DNA of 43,948 nucleotides from Oscillospiraceae bacterium. Its GTDB lineage: Bacteria; Bacillota; Clostridia; Oscillospirales; CAG-272. Below are positions 1 through 7,962 of this stretch, piece after piece. The stretch lies in contig SVUF01000003.1 in assembly GCA_015063395.1 (NCBI GenBank), forward strand, positions 1 to 43,948, given 5' to 3'. A program made the translations under genes and the position numbers. The stretch's first letter is position 1; the number at the start of each line of letters is the position of its first letter. The notes beneath the pieces were generated by a model, which searched no databases, had not been told where the DNA came from, and saw only the letters and a program-made list of their open reading frames with translations.

Positions 1-49
1 TTCTGCGATTAGCGTATTCTATATCTGCAAAATTTAACTGTTTTTCCAT
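1..49 (-). CDS. IS5-like transposase, N-terminus only (runs off left edge)
   Basis: An ATG at 49-47 opens a minus-strand frame that leaves the window after 16 codons (MEKQLNFADIEYANRR). It follows a purine-rich ribosome binding site (AAAGGAAAGAGGGG). This opening matches the usual start of IS5-family transposases in Firmicutes (M-x-K-Q-L-x-F-x-D-x-E-Y-x-N-R-x-R). No catalytic residue is visible, so the call rests on this signature alone. The gene is too short for the ORF track. Another protein with a similar first 16 residues cannot be excluded. Confidence 0.5.
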   Translation of the reverse strand, partial: MEKQLNFADIEYANRR

Positions 50-124
50 GTCTTTTCCCCTCTTTCCTTTGGTATCTATATTATACCATATTTTTGAGGC
101 TTTGTCCATGATTTAATCAGCGTT

Positions 125-256
125 TCCCCGGGAGGGAGCTGTCAGCGAAGCTGACTGAGGGAGAGTGCGCTACAATGAAGTTAATTCAAACCTAAAGTCA
201 CGCAGGCTCCTTCCGTCACGGCTACGCCGTGCCACCTTCCTCTCGGAGGAAGGCTT
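125..256. repeat. Hairpin-rich interspersed repeat element
   Basis: The gene-free stretch 50-388 holds this element and the terminator at 276-316; nothing else is seen in it. The element is much more GC-rich than the flanking spacer and has two modules. The left one holds a GTCAGC-gaa-GCTGAC hairpin flanked by GGGAG blocks. The right one holds a CACGGC-tac-GCCGTG hairpin followed by CTTCCTC-tcg-GAGGAAG. No ORF fits it. The pattern resembles non-autonomous repeats that I recall as common in intergenic spacers of gut Clostridia. Its position beside an IS5-like gene fits an insertion-prone site. Confidence 0.55.
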
Positions 257-275
257 TTCGTTAGCCCCATTATAA

Positions 276-316
276 CACAAATCGGCAGAGAAAACAAGTT
301 CTCTGCCGAAATTTTG
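276..316. terminator. Hairpin terminator downstream of the DUF3006 gene
   Basis: TCGGCAGAGAA (282-292) pairs with TTCTCTGCCGA (299-309) around a 6-nt loop. The stem is extended outward by CACAAA/TTTGTG. It would end the minus-strand unit coming from 389-2387. The U-tract is modest on both strands, so it may act in both directions. Confidence 0.6.
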
Positions 317-388
317 TGACTGCCATTTCTCCGCTAAGAATGCAGAGAGAACAAACAGCCTTGTTTTTTTGTTTAGCTTGTATAAAAA

Positions 389-589
389 TCAGTTTTTTTC
401 AAAAAGTCCCGTCAGTCTGCTTCTGAGCTTTTCCTTTTTCTCAGCAGTTTCCGACCTTAGAACCTCTATGCTGACGATGTCACCCTCCTTGGCATCCGGC
501 ACAAGGGCTATTGGAATATTGGCAAACCTGCCCTTTTCGATCTCACATACCGCATAGAAGCCTTCAAATCTATCAATTACAACCTTCAT
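389..589 (-). CDS. DUF3006-family small protein
   Basis: The protein has 66 residues and opens MKVVIDRFEGFYAVCE. The ORF-track start at 646 is too long: the ATG at 589 follows a good GGAGG and begins just after the stop of the upstream MBL-fold gene. The pattern of a first strand with VIDRFEG.yAV.e, an E-x-G-x-F-x-x-I-P middle and a D-A-K-E-G-D turn matches DUF3006 proteins as I know them. These are very often encoded directly beside secreted ComEC-like metallo-beta-lactamase proteins, as here. Its biochemical role is unknown. The 1-nt spacing implies translational coupling and work in the same pathway. Confidence 0.75.
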   Translation of the reverse strand: MKVVIDRFEGFYAVCEIEKGRFANIPIALVPDAKEGDIVSIEVLRSETAEKKEKLRSRLTGLFEKN

Positions 590-590
590 A

Positions 591-1688
591 TCATTCCTCC
601 GTATCGCATACACCGCAAGGTGTATATCCCTCTTTAATAAGCTCATCCAGTGTCTTTGATGAGTATTCCTTGTTCTCCTCTTTCATGTCTTCGACACTGC
701 TGCATCCCTCTTTGTGAATCTTCATGGTCTTTATATTTAATATCCATTTCAAAACCGAAGTATTTGGCGTATCATCTGGCAGAACCGTGGTTGGAGGTAC
801 TTCTCCCTTTGAGGTTACGATCTCAAACTCATTGCCATCCGTAACAAAAGTTATATTTCCGCAATCATCTGTTCTGAGGATCTTGGTTCCGTTTTTGATC
901 CAACGGTCAACCACCTCTGAATGAGGATGTCCGTATTTATTTGTTTCTGCAACCGAGATCACGCCGTAATCCGCGCCCGTTCGTTTCACGAAATCATCTC
1001 CCGATGAGGTATTGCTGCCGTGGTGACCGATCTTTACAACATCGCAGGCAACCTCCATTCCAAGCTCCTCCTCGGCAAGAGTTTCCGCATCTCCCATAAA
1101 TAAAAACGATTTGCTTTTATAAGTGATCTTCACAACGGATGAGTAATTGTTAAGCTCGTCATATTCCTCGGACACAGGTGAGAGAAACCTTGCTTCAAGC
1201 TCATTGCCGGAAGTGATCACGACACCCTTTTTAGCTTGCTTCAACGGTATATTCTCTCTTTCAATGGTATCAAGAAGCTCCTCAAATGATGAGGTATTGT
1301 TCACCGCATTGGTCATATAGATCTCTCCGATCTCAAATGCCTCAATGATCTTCACCATTCCGCCCATATGATCCGAATGTGGATGAGTCACTACAAGATG
1401 ATCGATCCTGCTATACCCTGCCTTTTGTATAAAATGTATTGCATTTATACTGTCGGCACGTTCACCGGCATCAATAAGCATGCATTTTCCGTCGGGAAAT
1501 TCTATAAATGCCGAATCGCCCTGACCGACATCAATAAAGGTCACCTTGAGTAAGCTGTCCCCGGTCAACACTGATTGTTCTTCTGTGGTTTGGGGCATCT
1601 GTGGATTTCCAAGCTCTATAATGCCGCAGGATGACATTACAAGGGACACTATCAAAAGAAGCACTGTACCTAAAATTATTTTCTTCAT
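591..1688 (-). CDS. Secreted ComEC/Rec2-like metallo-beta-lactamase-fold lipoprotein
   Basis: The protein has 365 residues from the ATG at 1688, which follows AAAGGAAAA; the longer frame starting at 1703 abuts the previous stop without a ribosome binding site. Residues 1-21 are a lipoprotein signal ending LVMSSC, so it should be anchored outside the membrane at Cys21. Next comes an MBL hydrolase domain with FIDVGQGDS, the metal-binding motif HPHSDH (about residues 102-107) and GHHGS, the set typical of the ComEC C-terminal domain and related extracellular nucleases or phosphodiesterases. The C-terminal 50 residues contain H-x4-C and P-C-x2-C, a small metal-binding module seen on similar proteins. 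A DNA-processing role is inferred from family. It lies between a DUF6873-like gene and DUF3006 in one unit. Confidence 0.8.
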   Translation of the reverse strand: MKKIILGTVLLLIVSLVMSSCGIIELGNPQMPQTTEEQSVLTGDSLLKVTFIDVGQGDSAFIEFPDGKCMLIDAGERADSINAIHFIQKAGYSRIDHLVVTHPHSDHMGGMVKIIEAFEIGEIYMTNAVNNTSSFEELLDTIERENIPLKQAKKGVVITSGNELEARFLSPVSEEYDELNNYSSVVKITYKSKSFLFMGDAETLAEEELGMEVACDVVKIGHHGSNTSSGDDFVKRTGADYGVISVAETNKYGHPHSEVVDRWIKNGTKILRTDDCGNITFVTDGNEFEIVTSKGEVPPTTVLPDDTPNTSVLKWILNIKTMKIHKEGCSSVEDMKEENKEYSSKTLDELIKEGYTPCGVCDTEE

Positions 1689-1703
1689 TGCTTTTCCTTT
1701 CAT

Positions 1704-2387
1704 TTACACGATCACAGCCGAGCCGAAATCCGTCAGTGGAAAATTCCTCGGATATTCCGCTTCAAAGCCCTTTGATCTTACAAAATCCAATATTTTCTTT
1801 CCGTCCGGGTGATCCTCTACATTTCCGAAGAACACCGCCGTTTTATCAACAACAAGACTTGCCCCGCCGATGAATCCGTAGTTATACCCGCAAAGCTCAA
1901 TTCCTCCGCTTTGAATTTCCAAAACCTCCACATCAAGCTTACGAAGCGCTGCTCCAATTCCGCCATCGGCAGTAATTGCCCCCTTTGTGCCCAAAAGACA
2001 AACGGAGCATCTTGCATATCCTTGCTTTACATCAATGATCCTCTTACCCGTTTTGATCATTTTCGCTGTAAATTTTTCCTTGCATATAAGGGTTTCGCCA
2101 ACCAAAAGCGCATCAAGATATATATCCTCGGGGTAATCCTTTTTGAAAACCTCATCAACACATTCCACATCCAATGTGCCAAAAATACTCCTGTTTTCCT
2201 CATAATATTCCCGCGGCAAATATAGCTTATTCTCCATTTTGTCCTTGAAAATAAGCATATCCCCATGGGAAGCAACGGGCTTTTGAAGCTTTTTGAAGGG
2301 GGGCAGCTTGATGACTCTGCCATATCCCGAAAGCATCTCTTCAAGCTCCCGAGGTATCTGTTCCGATATAAATATTTTTCTTTCCAT
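1704..2387 (-). CDS. DUF6873-like protein (GME-type fold)
   Basis: The protein has 227 residues, with no signal peptide and no membrane span. It has a KLPPFKKLQKPVASHGDML segment, a central K-Q-G-Y-A-R-C-S run, a D-G-G-I-G motif and a late C-G-Y-N-Y-G-F-I-G-G-A-S motif. This set resembles the DUF6873 family, thought to have an amidinotransferase-like (GME) fold. The residues H (in SHGD), D (in ADGG) and C (in ELCGYN) could form a Cys-His-Asp type active centre, but that is inference. The start has a poor ribosome binding site and sits directly after the rpmB terminator. Its stop touches the next gene, so it heads the unit with the MBL lipoprotein. The substrate is unknown. Confidence 0.55.
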   Translation of the reverse strand: MERKIFISEQIPRELEEMLSGYGRVIKLPPFKKLQKPVASHGDMLIFKDKMENKLYLPREYYEENRSIFGTLDVECVDEVFKKDYPEDIYLDALLVGETLICKEKFTAKMIKTGKRIIDVKQGYARCSVCLLGTKGAITADGGIGAALRKLDVEVLEIQSGGIELCGYNYGFIGGASLVVDKTAVFFGNVEDHPDGKKILDFVRSKGFEAEYPRNFPLTDFGSAVIV

Positions 2388-2395
2388 ATTCTTAT

Positions 2396-2436
2396 AAAAG
2401 GATAATGGACGAGTACATCAGCCTCGTCCATTTATC
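2396..2436 (-). terminator. rpmB terminator
   Basis: On the minus strand a long stem, GGATAAATGGACGAG paired with CTCGTCCATTATCC (one bulged base), is followed by TTTTAT. It lies between the rpmB stop and the DUF6873-like start, so genes below 2387 need read-through or a promoter I could not see. Confidence 0.8.
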
Positions 2437-2457
2437 CTATTTGAGAGTTTGTGAGAA

Positions 2458-2652
2458 TTATTTAATCTCGATTTTTCCATTGCGAACCGAACGCAGACAA
2501 CGTGAGCAAACATAAACGGTCTTGTGTGTGCCGTCAACATCAGCCTTGATCTTTCTTACATTGGGTTTCCATGTTCTGTTTGTTTTGCGGTTTGAGTGGG
2601 ATACGTTCTGTCCGAATGTTACTCCCTTTCCGCAGAGTTGACACTTAGCCAT
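2458..2652 (-). CDS. rpmB: 50S ribosomal protein L28
   Basis: The 64-residue protein opens MAKCQLCGKGVTFGQNVSHS, the standard start of bacterial L28, and carries the family's NRTWKPN segment. Two CxxC pairs (CQLC near residue 4 and CSRC near residue 54) mark the zinc-binding form. It binds 23S rRNA in the large subunit. The start is supported by GGAGGTAACAAACA before the ATG. It has its own promoter (2710-2738) and terminator (2396-2436), so it is expressed as a single gene. Length and motifs are normal. Confidence 0.97.
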   Translation of the reverse strand: MAKCQLCGKGVTFGQNVSHSNRKTNRTWKPNVRKIKADVDGTHKTVYVCSRCLRSVRNGKIEIK

Positions 2653-2709
2653 TGTTTGTTACCTCCAGTTTATTCGAAAGAAATTGTTTTCATACAAATC
2701 ACAACGATG

Positions 2710-2738
2710 ATTATATCATATTTTTTTCAAAATTGCAA
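2710..2738 (-). promoter_or_regulatory. SigA-type promoter of rpmB
   Basis: On the minus strand there is a -35 TTGCAA, a 17-bp spacer and a -10 TATAAT preceded by TGA. It lies about 60 bp upstream of the rpmB start. Confidence 0.75.
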
Positions 2739-2781
2739 TAGTTTTTTCAAAATATTTTTCGCAACTTTTTATTTTTTTTGC

Positions 2782-3552
2782 TTATTTTTCAGAGTCCTCT
2801 GTTTTTTCCTTCTTTTTAAAGGATATCTTGTTTTCAGTTTTGTTCATTACTCTTGCCATATTCTTGCGATGCAGATATACCACAAGCACCGCCATGGCAA
2901 TTGAGCTTACAGTTGCCAAAAACGGCGGAAACACCTCACCCTTAACAGATGGGAAATGGAGTAATTTATACATACTTGAAGCAAGTACAGGGAACATTAC
3001 AAGTGCAAAAACGGATCCTAAGGATACATATCTTGTCATTGCTACGGTTGCAACAAATATAACCGCGCACACAAGGAATATTACAGGCTCAAGGAAAAGA
3101 ATTACTGCAGATGCACATGCAACTCCCTTGCCGCCCTTAAATCCGTAAAACACGGGAAATGCATGACCGAGCATACACATAAAACCTGCAACATATCCAA
3201 AAGCCTCACCGCCGATTATAATTCCTATAATAACCGACAAAGCCGCCTTCAAAAAATCTCCGAGATATGTGAGAGCAGCCGCGCCCTTACCGTAGGTTCT
3301 CAGCATATTGGTTGCCCCGGCATTTCCGCTTCCGTGAGTTCTTACATCATCCTTATACTTGAACTTTGAAAGTATGATTCCGAAATTAATGCTTCCAAAA
3401 TAATATCCCATTACCGCAACTGCAGCAAGACAAAGAATATAGGGCACTATTTCAAAGGAGATATATTCAATTCCGTCCTCATATCTTATATTTCCGATCC
3501 ATTGCTTCAAAAAGCCGTAATCGTATTTCAATTTGCTAAAAGCCTCAAACAT
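2782..3552 (-). CDS. plsY: Acyl-phosphate:glycerol-3-phosphate acyltransferase
   Basis: PlsY transfers the acyl group from acyl-phosphate to glycerol-3-phosphate, the first committed step of phospholipid synthesis at the membrane. The protein has 256 residues and shows the family's G-S-x-N-F-G loop, the glycerol-phosphate motif GSGNAGATNMLR, and the acyl-phosphate region GFKGGKGVA. There are about five membrane spans and a basic, Lys-rich C-terminal tail. The usual PlsY begins at the first span. Here about 35 soluble residues precede it (MFEAFSKLKYDYGF...), which is unusual. A GGAGG lies 12 nt before the annotated ATG, longer than ideal, but no better in-frame start is visible. It directly follows der. 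Confidence 0.92.
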   Translation of the reverse strand: MFEAFSKLKYDYGFLKQWIGNIRYEDGIEYISFEIVPYILCLAAVAVMGYYFGSINFGIILSKFKYKDDVRTHGSGNAGATNMLRTYGKGAAALTYLGDFLKAALSVIIGIIIGGEAFGYVAGFMCMLGHAFPVFYGFKGGKGVACASAVILFLEPVIFLVCAVIFVATVAMTRYVSLGSVFALVMFPVLASSMYKLLHFPSVKGEVFPPFLATVSSIAMAVLVVYLHRKNMARVMNKTENKISFKKKEKTEDSEK

Positions 3553-3570
3553 AGTATCGTCCAGCCTCCA

Positions 3571-4902
3571 TCACTTTTTTTCGTCGCCCTTTTCCCTGAT
3601 GACAAGCTTGATCGGTGTGCCTTCAAATCCGAACACACGGCGCAAGCAGTTTTCAAGGTATCTCTGATACGAGAAATGGAACAGGGTCGCACTGTTACAG
3701 AATACCACAAAGCACGGCGGCTGTGAGCCTGTCTGCGTCATGTAGTATATCTTCAAGTATCTTCCCTTGTCCGAGGGCGGTTGAACTCTTGCCACAGCAT
3801 CAGCAAGAACATCGTTGAGCATTCCCGTTGTCACTCTGATCTTTGACTGCTCTGCAACATGATTGATCAGTGTGAAAAGCTTGTCGATCCTCTGCCCTGT
3901 TTTTGCCGAAACAAATATTACAGGCGCATATTCCATATATGAAAATGCTCTTTTTACATCATCTGTAAAGGCTTTCACTGTGGAGTTGTCCTTTTCAATG
4001 AGATCCCATTTGTTAATGACAAATATTGACGCCTTTCCTGCCTCATGAGCAAGACCCGCAATTTTTTCATCCTGCTCGGTCACTCCCGAGGTTGCATCGA
4101 TCATGATAAGACATACATCGGCTCTTTCCACAGCCATTTTTGCACGAAGAACGCTGAATTTTTCAATTCTGTCCTCAACCTTGCTTTGCTTTCTGATTCC
4201 GGCGGTATCAATGAACACATACTTTCCATGTTCATTTTCAACCTCTGCATCAATTGCATCCCTTGTTGTTCCCGCAATATCGGAAACGATGAGTCTGTTC
4301 TCGCCAAGTATTTTGTTTACAATTGAGCTTTTTCCCGCATTGGGCTTTCCGATTACCGCTACCTTTATGGTATCGTCATCCTTTTCCTCCTCGGCAGCCT
4401 CTGGGAAATACTTGCAGACCTCGTCAAGGAGATCTCCGGTTCCCGTTCCGTGAATTCCCGACATTGGTATGGGATCACTAAGGAAGCCAAGCTCATAAAA
4501 CTCATAAAATTCCGGTGGAAGATTACCGATATTATCCACCTTATTTACCGCAAGAAGCACGGGCTTTTGGCTCCTTACAAGCATTTTGGAAATCTCTCTG
4601 TCATCCCCTGTAACACCTGTATGAACATCGGTTACAAGAACGATAACATCCGCCATATCTATTGCTATCTCCGCTTGAGTTTTGATGTGCTTTAATATGA
4701 TATCATCGGTTTTAGGCTCAATTCCGCCTGTGTCGATCATCAAAAACTGTTTACGGTTCCATTCACATTCATAATAGATTCTATCCCTGGTTACCCCGGG
4801 AATATCCTCAACTATGGACACTCTTTCCCCGGCTATTTTGTTAAATATCGTACTCTTTCCAACATTTGGACGTCCTACGATGGCAACTACCGGCTTAGCC
4901 AT
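3571..4902 (-). CDS. der: Ribosome biogenesis GTPase Der (EngA)
   Basis: The 443-residue protein has the diagnostic tandem G domains. The first has GRPNVGKST near residue 10, with DTGG and NKVD; the second has GKPNAGKSS near residue 180, with DTAG and NKWD. A C-terminal KH-like domain ends KLVIREKGDEKK. Der acts in maturation of the 50S subunit. Length and motifs are normal. The start is supported by AAAGGAGG upstream. It lies between the DUF512 radical SAM gene and plsY, an order I recall as recurrent in Clostridia. Confidence 0.97.
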   Translation of the reverse strand: MAKPVVAIVGRPNVGKSTIFNKIAGERVSIVEDIPGVTRDRIYYECEWNRKQFLMIDTGGIEPKTDDIILKHIKTQAEIAIDMADVIVLVTDVHTGVTGDDREISKMLVRSQKPVLLAVNKVDNIGNLPPEFYEFYELGFLSDPIPMSGIHGTGTGDLLDEVCKYFPEAAEEEKDDDTIKVAVIGKPNAGKSSIVNKILGENRLIVSDIAGTTRDAIDAEVENEHGKYVFIDTAGIRKQSKVEDRIEKFSVLRAKMAVERADVCLIMIDATSGVTEQDEKIAGLAHEAGKASIFVINKWDLIEKDNSTVKAFTDDVKRAFSYMEYAPVIFVSAKTGQRIDKLFTLINHVAEQSKIRVTTGMLNDVLADAVARVQPPSDKGRYLKIYYMTQTGSQPPCFVVFCNSATLFHFSYQRYLENCLRRVFGFEGTPIKLVIREKGDEKK

Positions 4903-4949
4903 ATGGCAACACCTCCTTTGTATTTTGCGGCACTGTCACGCCGCCTTCC

Positions 4950-6251
4950 TTAATCCAATATTCCTTTTATAAATCCTACGCCGTCGGTGTCGTGGATCTC
5001 CACCCTTACACCAAGCTCCCCTTCAATTTCGGGAATGCCAACTCCGTCAAGCATAAGATCGCCCTCATGGCGAAAGCTTACTGTAGGAAGAAGCAATCTT
5101 TCTCCAAGGTGCTTTCCCTTCAGCTGATCTATAAGATCTCTGCCGCATATGAGTCCTGCAACAGTTATGTTTTCGCCAAAAAATTTGTTTTCAATTTTGT
5201 ATACGGTGATTTTAGTATTGACCGCCTTTTCCATCAATCGCTGTGAAAGCTCACATATAAACTCATATGCCGCTTCTCCCGTAGCAATTGAAATATCCCT
5301 GTGCTTTGAAACATCATATTCATCAATGTAATTGACCTCGTCACAGAATTCCTCTTCCATTGATGCGATCATTCCAACTCCGTTTTCGATCTGGGGATAT
5401 CCCTCATAGAAATCTCCGTCAGGAATTTCAAGTCCGCCCTTGATATAAAGCTCATCCGAGGGATAAAATATTCTGCTTCCGTACATTTCACAGCACAGCT
5501 CTCCGTACTCCTCAACGATCCTTACAAGCTCCGCACATTCGCCCTTTGTGAATGGCTCAAGGGGATACAGTCCGCATCTGTGCTTGGTAATTCCCGCAGG
5601 AACAACTGACACGCTTTCCACCATCGGATAGAATACGGCAAGCTCTCTCATTGATCTTTGAAGCTCCCGTCCGTCATTCAGACCCTTGCAAATTACAAGC
5701 TGACAGTTCATTCTGATTCCGTTATCAGCAAGCTTCTTGATCCTTTCAAGAATGTTACCCGCAAATCTATTGTTCATCATCTTCACCCGAAGCTCCGGGT
5801 TTGTTGTGTGAACCGAAATGTTCACCGGGCTCATTTTCATTTTGATGATCCTGTCTATATCCTCATCACTCATGTTGGTCATGGTGATATAGTTTCCCAT
5901 CAAAAACGAAAGCCTTGAGTCATCATCCTTGAAATACAGAGTGTCCCTCATTCCGACGGGCAATTGGTCTATAAAGCAGAAAACACATTTGTTGCGGCAT
6001 GACTTTTTTTCATCCATAAGATAGGTCTGAAAATCAAGTCCTATGTCGTCATATTCACCCTTTTTGATCACAACGTCAAAAAGCTCTGCTTCTCTGTGTA
6101 TTTTCAAGACGACCTTTTTGTTGGTGAGATGAAAACGGTAATCAAGCACGTCTTTTATCTCTTCTCCGTTTATGGATATCAGATAGTCCCCCGCTTTGAT
6201 ACCATGCCTGTGGGCAATTCCGCCCTCAGTAACTAATTCAATTTTTACCAT
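4950..6251 (-). CDS. DUF512 radical SAM protein with N-terminal PDZ domain
   Basis: The protein has 433 residues from the ATG at 6251, which follows AAGGG. The ORF-track start at 6269 is a TTG six codons upstream without a better ribosome binding site. Residues 1-65 form a PDZ-like domain (GGIAHRHGIKAGDYLISING). A radical SAM [4Fe-4S] site follows as C85-x3-C89-x2-C92 in CRNKCVFCF, then a TIM-barrel region and the C-terminal DUF512 domain. The family is widespread in anaerobic Firmicutes and usually lies beside der, as here. No reaction is established. The neighbourhood suggests a link to ribosome or translation maturation, which is inference. Confidence 0.9.
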   Translation of the reverse strand: MVKIELVTEGGIAHRHGIKAGDYLISINGEEIKDVLDYRFHLTNKKVVLKIHREAELFDVVIKKGEYDDIGLDFQTYLMDEKKSCRNKCVFCFIDQLPVGMRDTLYFKDDDSRLSFLMGNYITMTNMSDEDIDRIIKMKMSPVNISVHTTNPELRVKMMNNRFAGNILERIKKLADNGIRMNCQLVICKGLNDGRELQRSMRELAVFYPMVESVSVVPAGITKHRCGLYPLEPFTKGECAELVRIVEEYGELCCEMYGSRIFYPSDELYIKGGLEIPDGDFYEGYPQIENGVGMIASMEEEFCDEVNYIDEYDVSKHRDISIATGEAAYEFICELSQRLMEKAVNTKITVYKIENKFFGENITVAGLICGRDLIDQLKGKHLGERLLLPTVSFRHEGDLMLDGVGIPEIEGELGVRVEIHDTDGVGFIKGILD

Positions 6252-6269
6252 ACACAAAACCCTTGTCAA

Positions 6270-6317
6270 AAAAATACGGGCGGTCCTGAATGCCTGTGCC
6301 TTCGGGAATATCCGCCC
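6270..6317 (-). terminator. rpmF terminator
   Basis: On the minus strand GGGCGG (6317-6312) pairs with CCGCCC (6283-6278), with inner pairing of CGGGA-type bases, followed by GTATTTTTTT. It separates DUF177-rpmF from the DUF512-der-plsY genes, which are then expressed by read-through or a weak unseen promoter. Confidence 0.75.
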
Positions 6318-6334
6318 TCATTTTTATTTGCCGA

Positions 6335-6523
6335 TTACTCGTTATCTGCCTTTTCGATAATCACTTTTCCGGCATAAGAACCGCAACTTCTGCATACTCT
6401 ATGGGTAAGGTTGTACTCACCGCACTTAGGGCACTTTACCATTGTGGGAGCGTCCAATCTGAAGTTCGCTGAACGTCTCTTATCGCGTCTTGCTTTTGAA
6501 ACTTTTCTCTTCGGTACTGCCAT
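6335..6523 (-). CDS. rpmF: 50S ribosomal protein L32
   Basis: The 62-residue protein opens MAVPKRKVSKARRDKRRS, the standard L32 start. It has the zinc ribbon CPKCGEY...CRSCGSY, so it is the zinc-binding form. The ATG follows AAGGAGGAATAGTC. It lies downstream of a DUF177 gene, the classic yceD-rpmF pairing found across bacteria. Confidence 0.97.
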   Translation of the reverse strand: MAVPKRKVSKARRDKRRSANFRLDAPTMVKCPKCGEYNLTHRVCRSCGSYAGKVIIEKADNE

Positions 6524-6594
6524 GACTATTCCTCCTTGGTTGCATTAAACATTATATTTTTTAAAATTTATTATTTATGATTTTTATAGATCTC

Positions 6595-7101
6595 TCATTC
6601 CTCTGAGAGCTTTTTGAGTGCTTCCGCCCAAACCGAATCTACCTGCTTTTCCTTTGAACAACGACATTTTTCGATGTTAAGGTCGGCACCGCACCCTTGA
6701 CAAAGTCCCTTACAGTCCTCGTCACAAAGATGCTTGGTCGGGAACGACAGAACAAATTCCTCACGGATCTCTTCGTCCGCCTCAAGAAAGCCTCCCTTGA
6801 TCTCAAGATATACGCCTTCTTCATCGTCGTTTTCAATTGTTCCCTCTTTTACAAGAGTACGTGAAAACTGAAATTCATGTCTGCATTTTATTGGCTTTGA
6901 GCATCTGTCGCAATATGTGTCGTATTCTGTATCCGCAGTTATTTCAAGACTGATGTAACCAGCCATGTTCTTGATGATTCCGTGAACATTCAAAGGCTCG
7001 GGAAAGGCAACACCGTAAAAATCATCTTCGATCGTGAGTGGATAATCAAAGGAAATCTCTTTTTGTTGTCCTGCCAAAACATTGGATAGATCAAGCTTCA
7101 T
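6595..7101 (-). CDS. DUF177 (YceD-like) protein
   Basis: The 168-residue protein precedes rpmF, as DUF177 genes do in most bacteria. The family is linked to 23S rRNA or large-subunit assembly. Visible features are a CDRC pair with a following C in the middle, and a Cys-rich stretch CDEDCKGLCQGCGADLNIEKCRC near the C-terminus that probably binds zinc. The C-terminal W-A-E-A-L-K-K-L is typical. The start has GAGG upstream, and the gene has its own strong promoter at 7143-7171, which should also drive rpmF. Confidence 0.88.
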   Translation of the reverse strand: MKLDLSNVLAGQQKEISFDYPLTIEDDFYGVAFPEPLNVHGIIKNMAGYISLEITADTEYDTYCDRCSKPIKCRHEFQFSRTLVKEGTIENDDEEGVYLEIKGGFLEADEEIREEFVLSFPTKHLCDEDCKGLCQGCGADLNIEKCRCSKEKQVDSVWAEALKKLSEE

Positions 7102-7142
7102 TCTTCAACCTCATATACGTTACACAATTTGTCACAATGATT

Positions 7143-7171
7143 ATTATATACGGACTTTCATTTTTTGTCAA
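7143..7171 (-). promoter_or_regulatory. SigA-type promoter of DUF177-rpmF
   Basis: On the minus strand there is a consensus TTGACA, a 17-bp spacer and a consensus TATAAT, about 40 bp upstream of the DUF177 start. It is one of the strongest promoters in the window. Confidence 0.85.
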
Positions 7172-7223
7172 GTGGTTTTTTAACTTTTTTTGTAACATAA
7201 ATAAGAATATTTGCACACTTTGT

Positions 7224-7943
7224 TCACAAAGCAAGTCTCAGCAGCTTCATGATCTTTTTCTCTTCCCTTGAAATTTTAACCTGGGAAAGTCCAAGGACCT
7301 TTCCCGTCATTTGCTGGGATAAATTTTTATAAAATCTCAAATGAATTATCTTCTTTTGCATGTCATCAAGGGTCTTGATGGCTTCCTTCAGCGCCATGGA
7401 ATCCGTAAGCCTGTCAATTTCGTTGGACTCATCGGGGATCACATCGGAAAGCCTGAGTCCGTCCTTATCTCCGCCCACACAGTCAGAAAGAGATTGTATG
7501 GGGCTCGATGCCTCAATGACCTCCGTTATTTCCTCGGGCGTTATTCCGCATATACTTGCAAGCTCCGAGATCCTCGGCTCCCTTGAATTTGTTCTGAGAA
7601 AATTTTCCCTTGCCCTCATCACGCCTGCAGCCCTTGCTTTTATGCTTCTGCTGACCTTCACGGGACCATCATCCCTCAAAAAGCGCAGGATCTCCCCTGT
7701 TATGAGTGGAACTGCATATGTTGAAAATACATTTCCATAGGAAAAATCAAAGCTCCTTGCCGCTTTTATCATCCCGATTGAACCGATCTGCACAAGATCC
7801 TCATATTCCACACCTCTGTCATGAAACCTCACGACAATGCTTTTTACAAGTCCCATATTTTCCTTTACAAGCTCCTCAAGAGCAGCTTCATCTCCCGCCG
7901 CTATTCTTTCAAGCAACAGATGGTTACGATTTTCCTGTGCCAA
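7224..7943 (-). CDS. sigF: Forespore sigma factor SigF
   Basis: The 239-residue sigma-70 family protein has region 2 (NMGLVKSIVVRF, YEDLVQIGSIGMIKAARSFDFS), region 3 (VKVSRSIKARAAGV) and region 4 (LSQQMTGKVLGLSQVKISREEKKIMKLL). It is the last gene of the spoIIA operon and so is identified as SigF, the first forespore-specific sigma factor, rather than SigG. The start codon is TTG, placed 6 nt after AAGGAGG. By family knowledge SpoIIAB holds SigF inactive until SpoIIAA is dephosphorylated after asymmetric division. Length is normal. Confidence 0.95.
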   Translation of the reverse strand: MAQENRNHLLLERIAAGDEAALEELVKENMGLVKSIVVRFHDRGVEYEDLVQIGSIGMIKAARSFDFSYGNVFSTYAVPLITGEILRFLRDDGPVKVSRSIKARAAGVMRARENFLRTNSREPRISELASICGITPEEITEVIEASSPIQSLSDCVGGDKDGLRLSDVIPDESNEIDRLTDSMALKEAIKTLDDMQKKIIHLRFYKNLSQQMTGKVLGLSQVKISREEKKIMKLLRLAL

Positions 7944-7962
7944 CTTACGCCTCCTTGGCTGT

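Noticed and set aside
1809-2225. A 138-codon plus-strand ORF opposite the DUF6873-like gene
   Set aside because: There is no ribosome binding site and no recognisable protein; the minus frame has family motifs and fits the operon.
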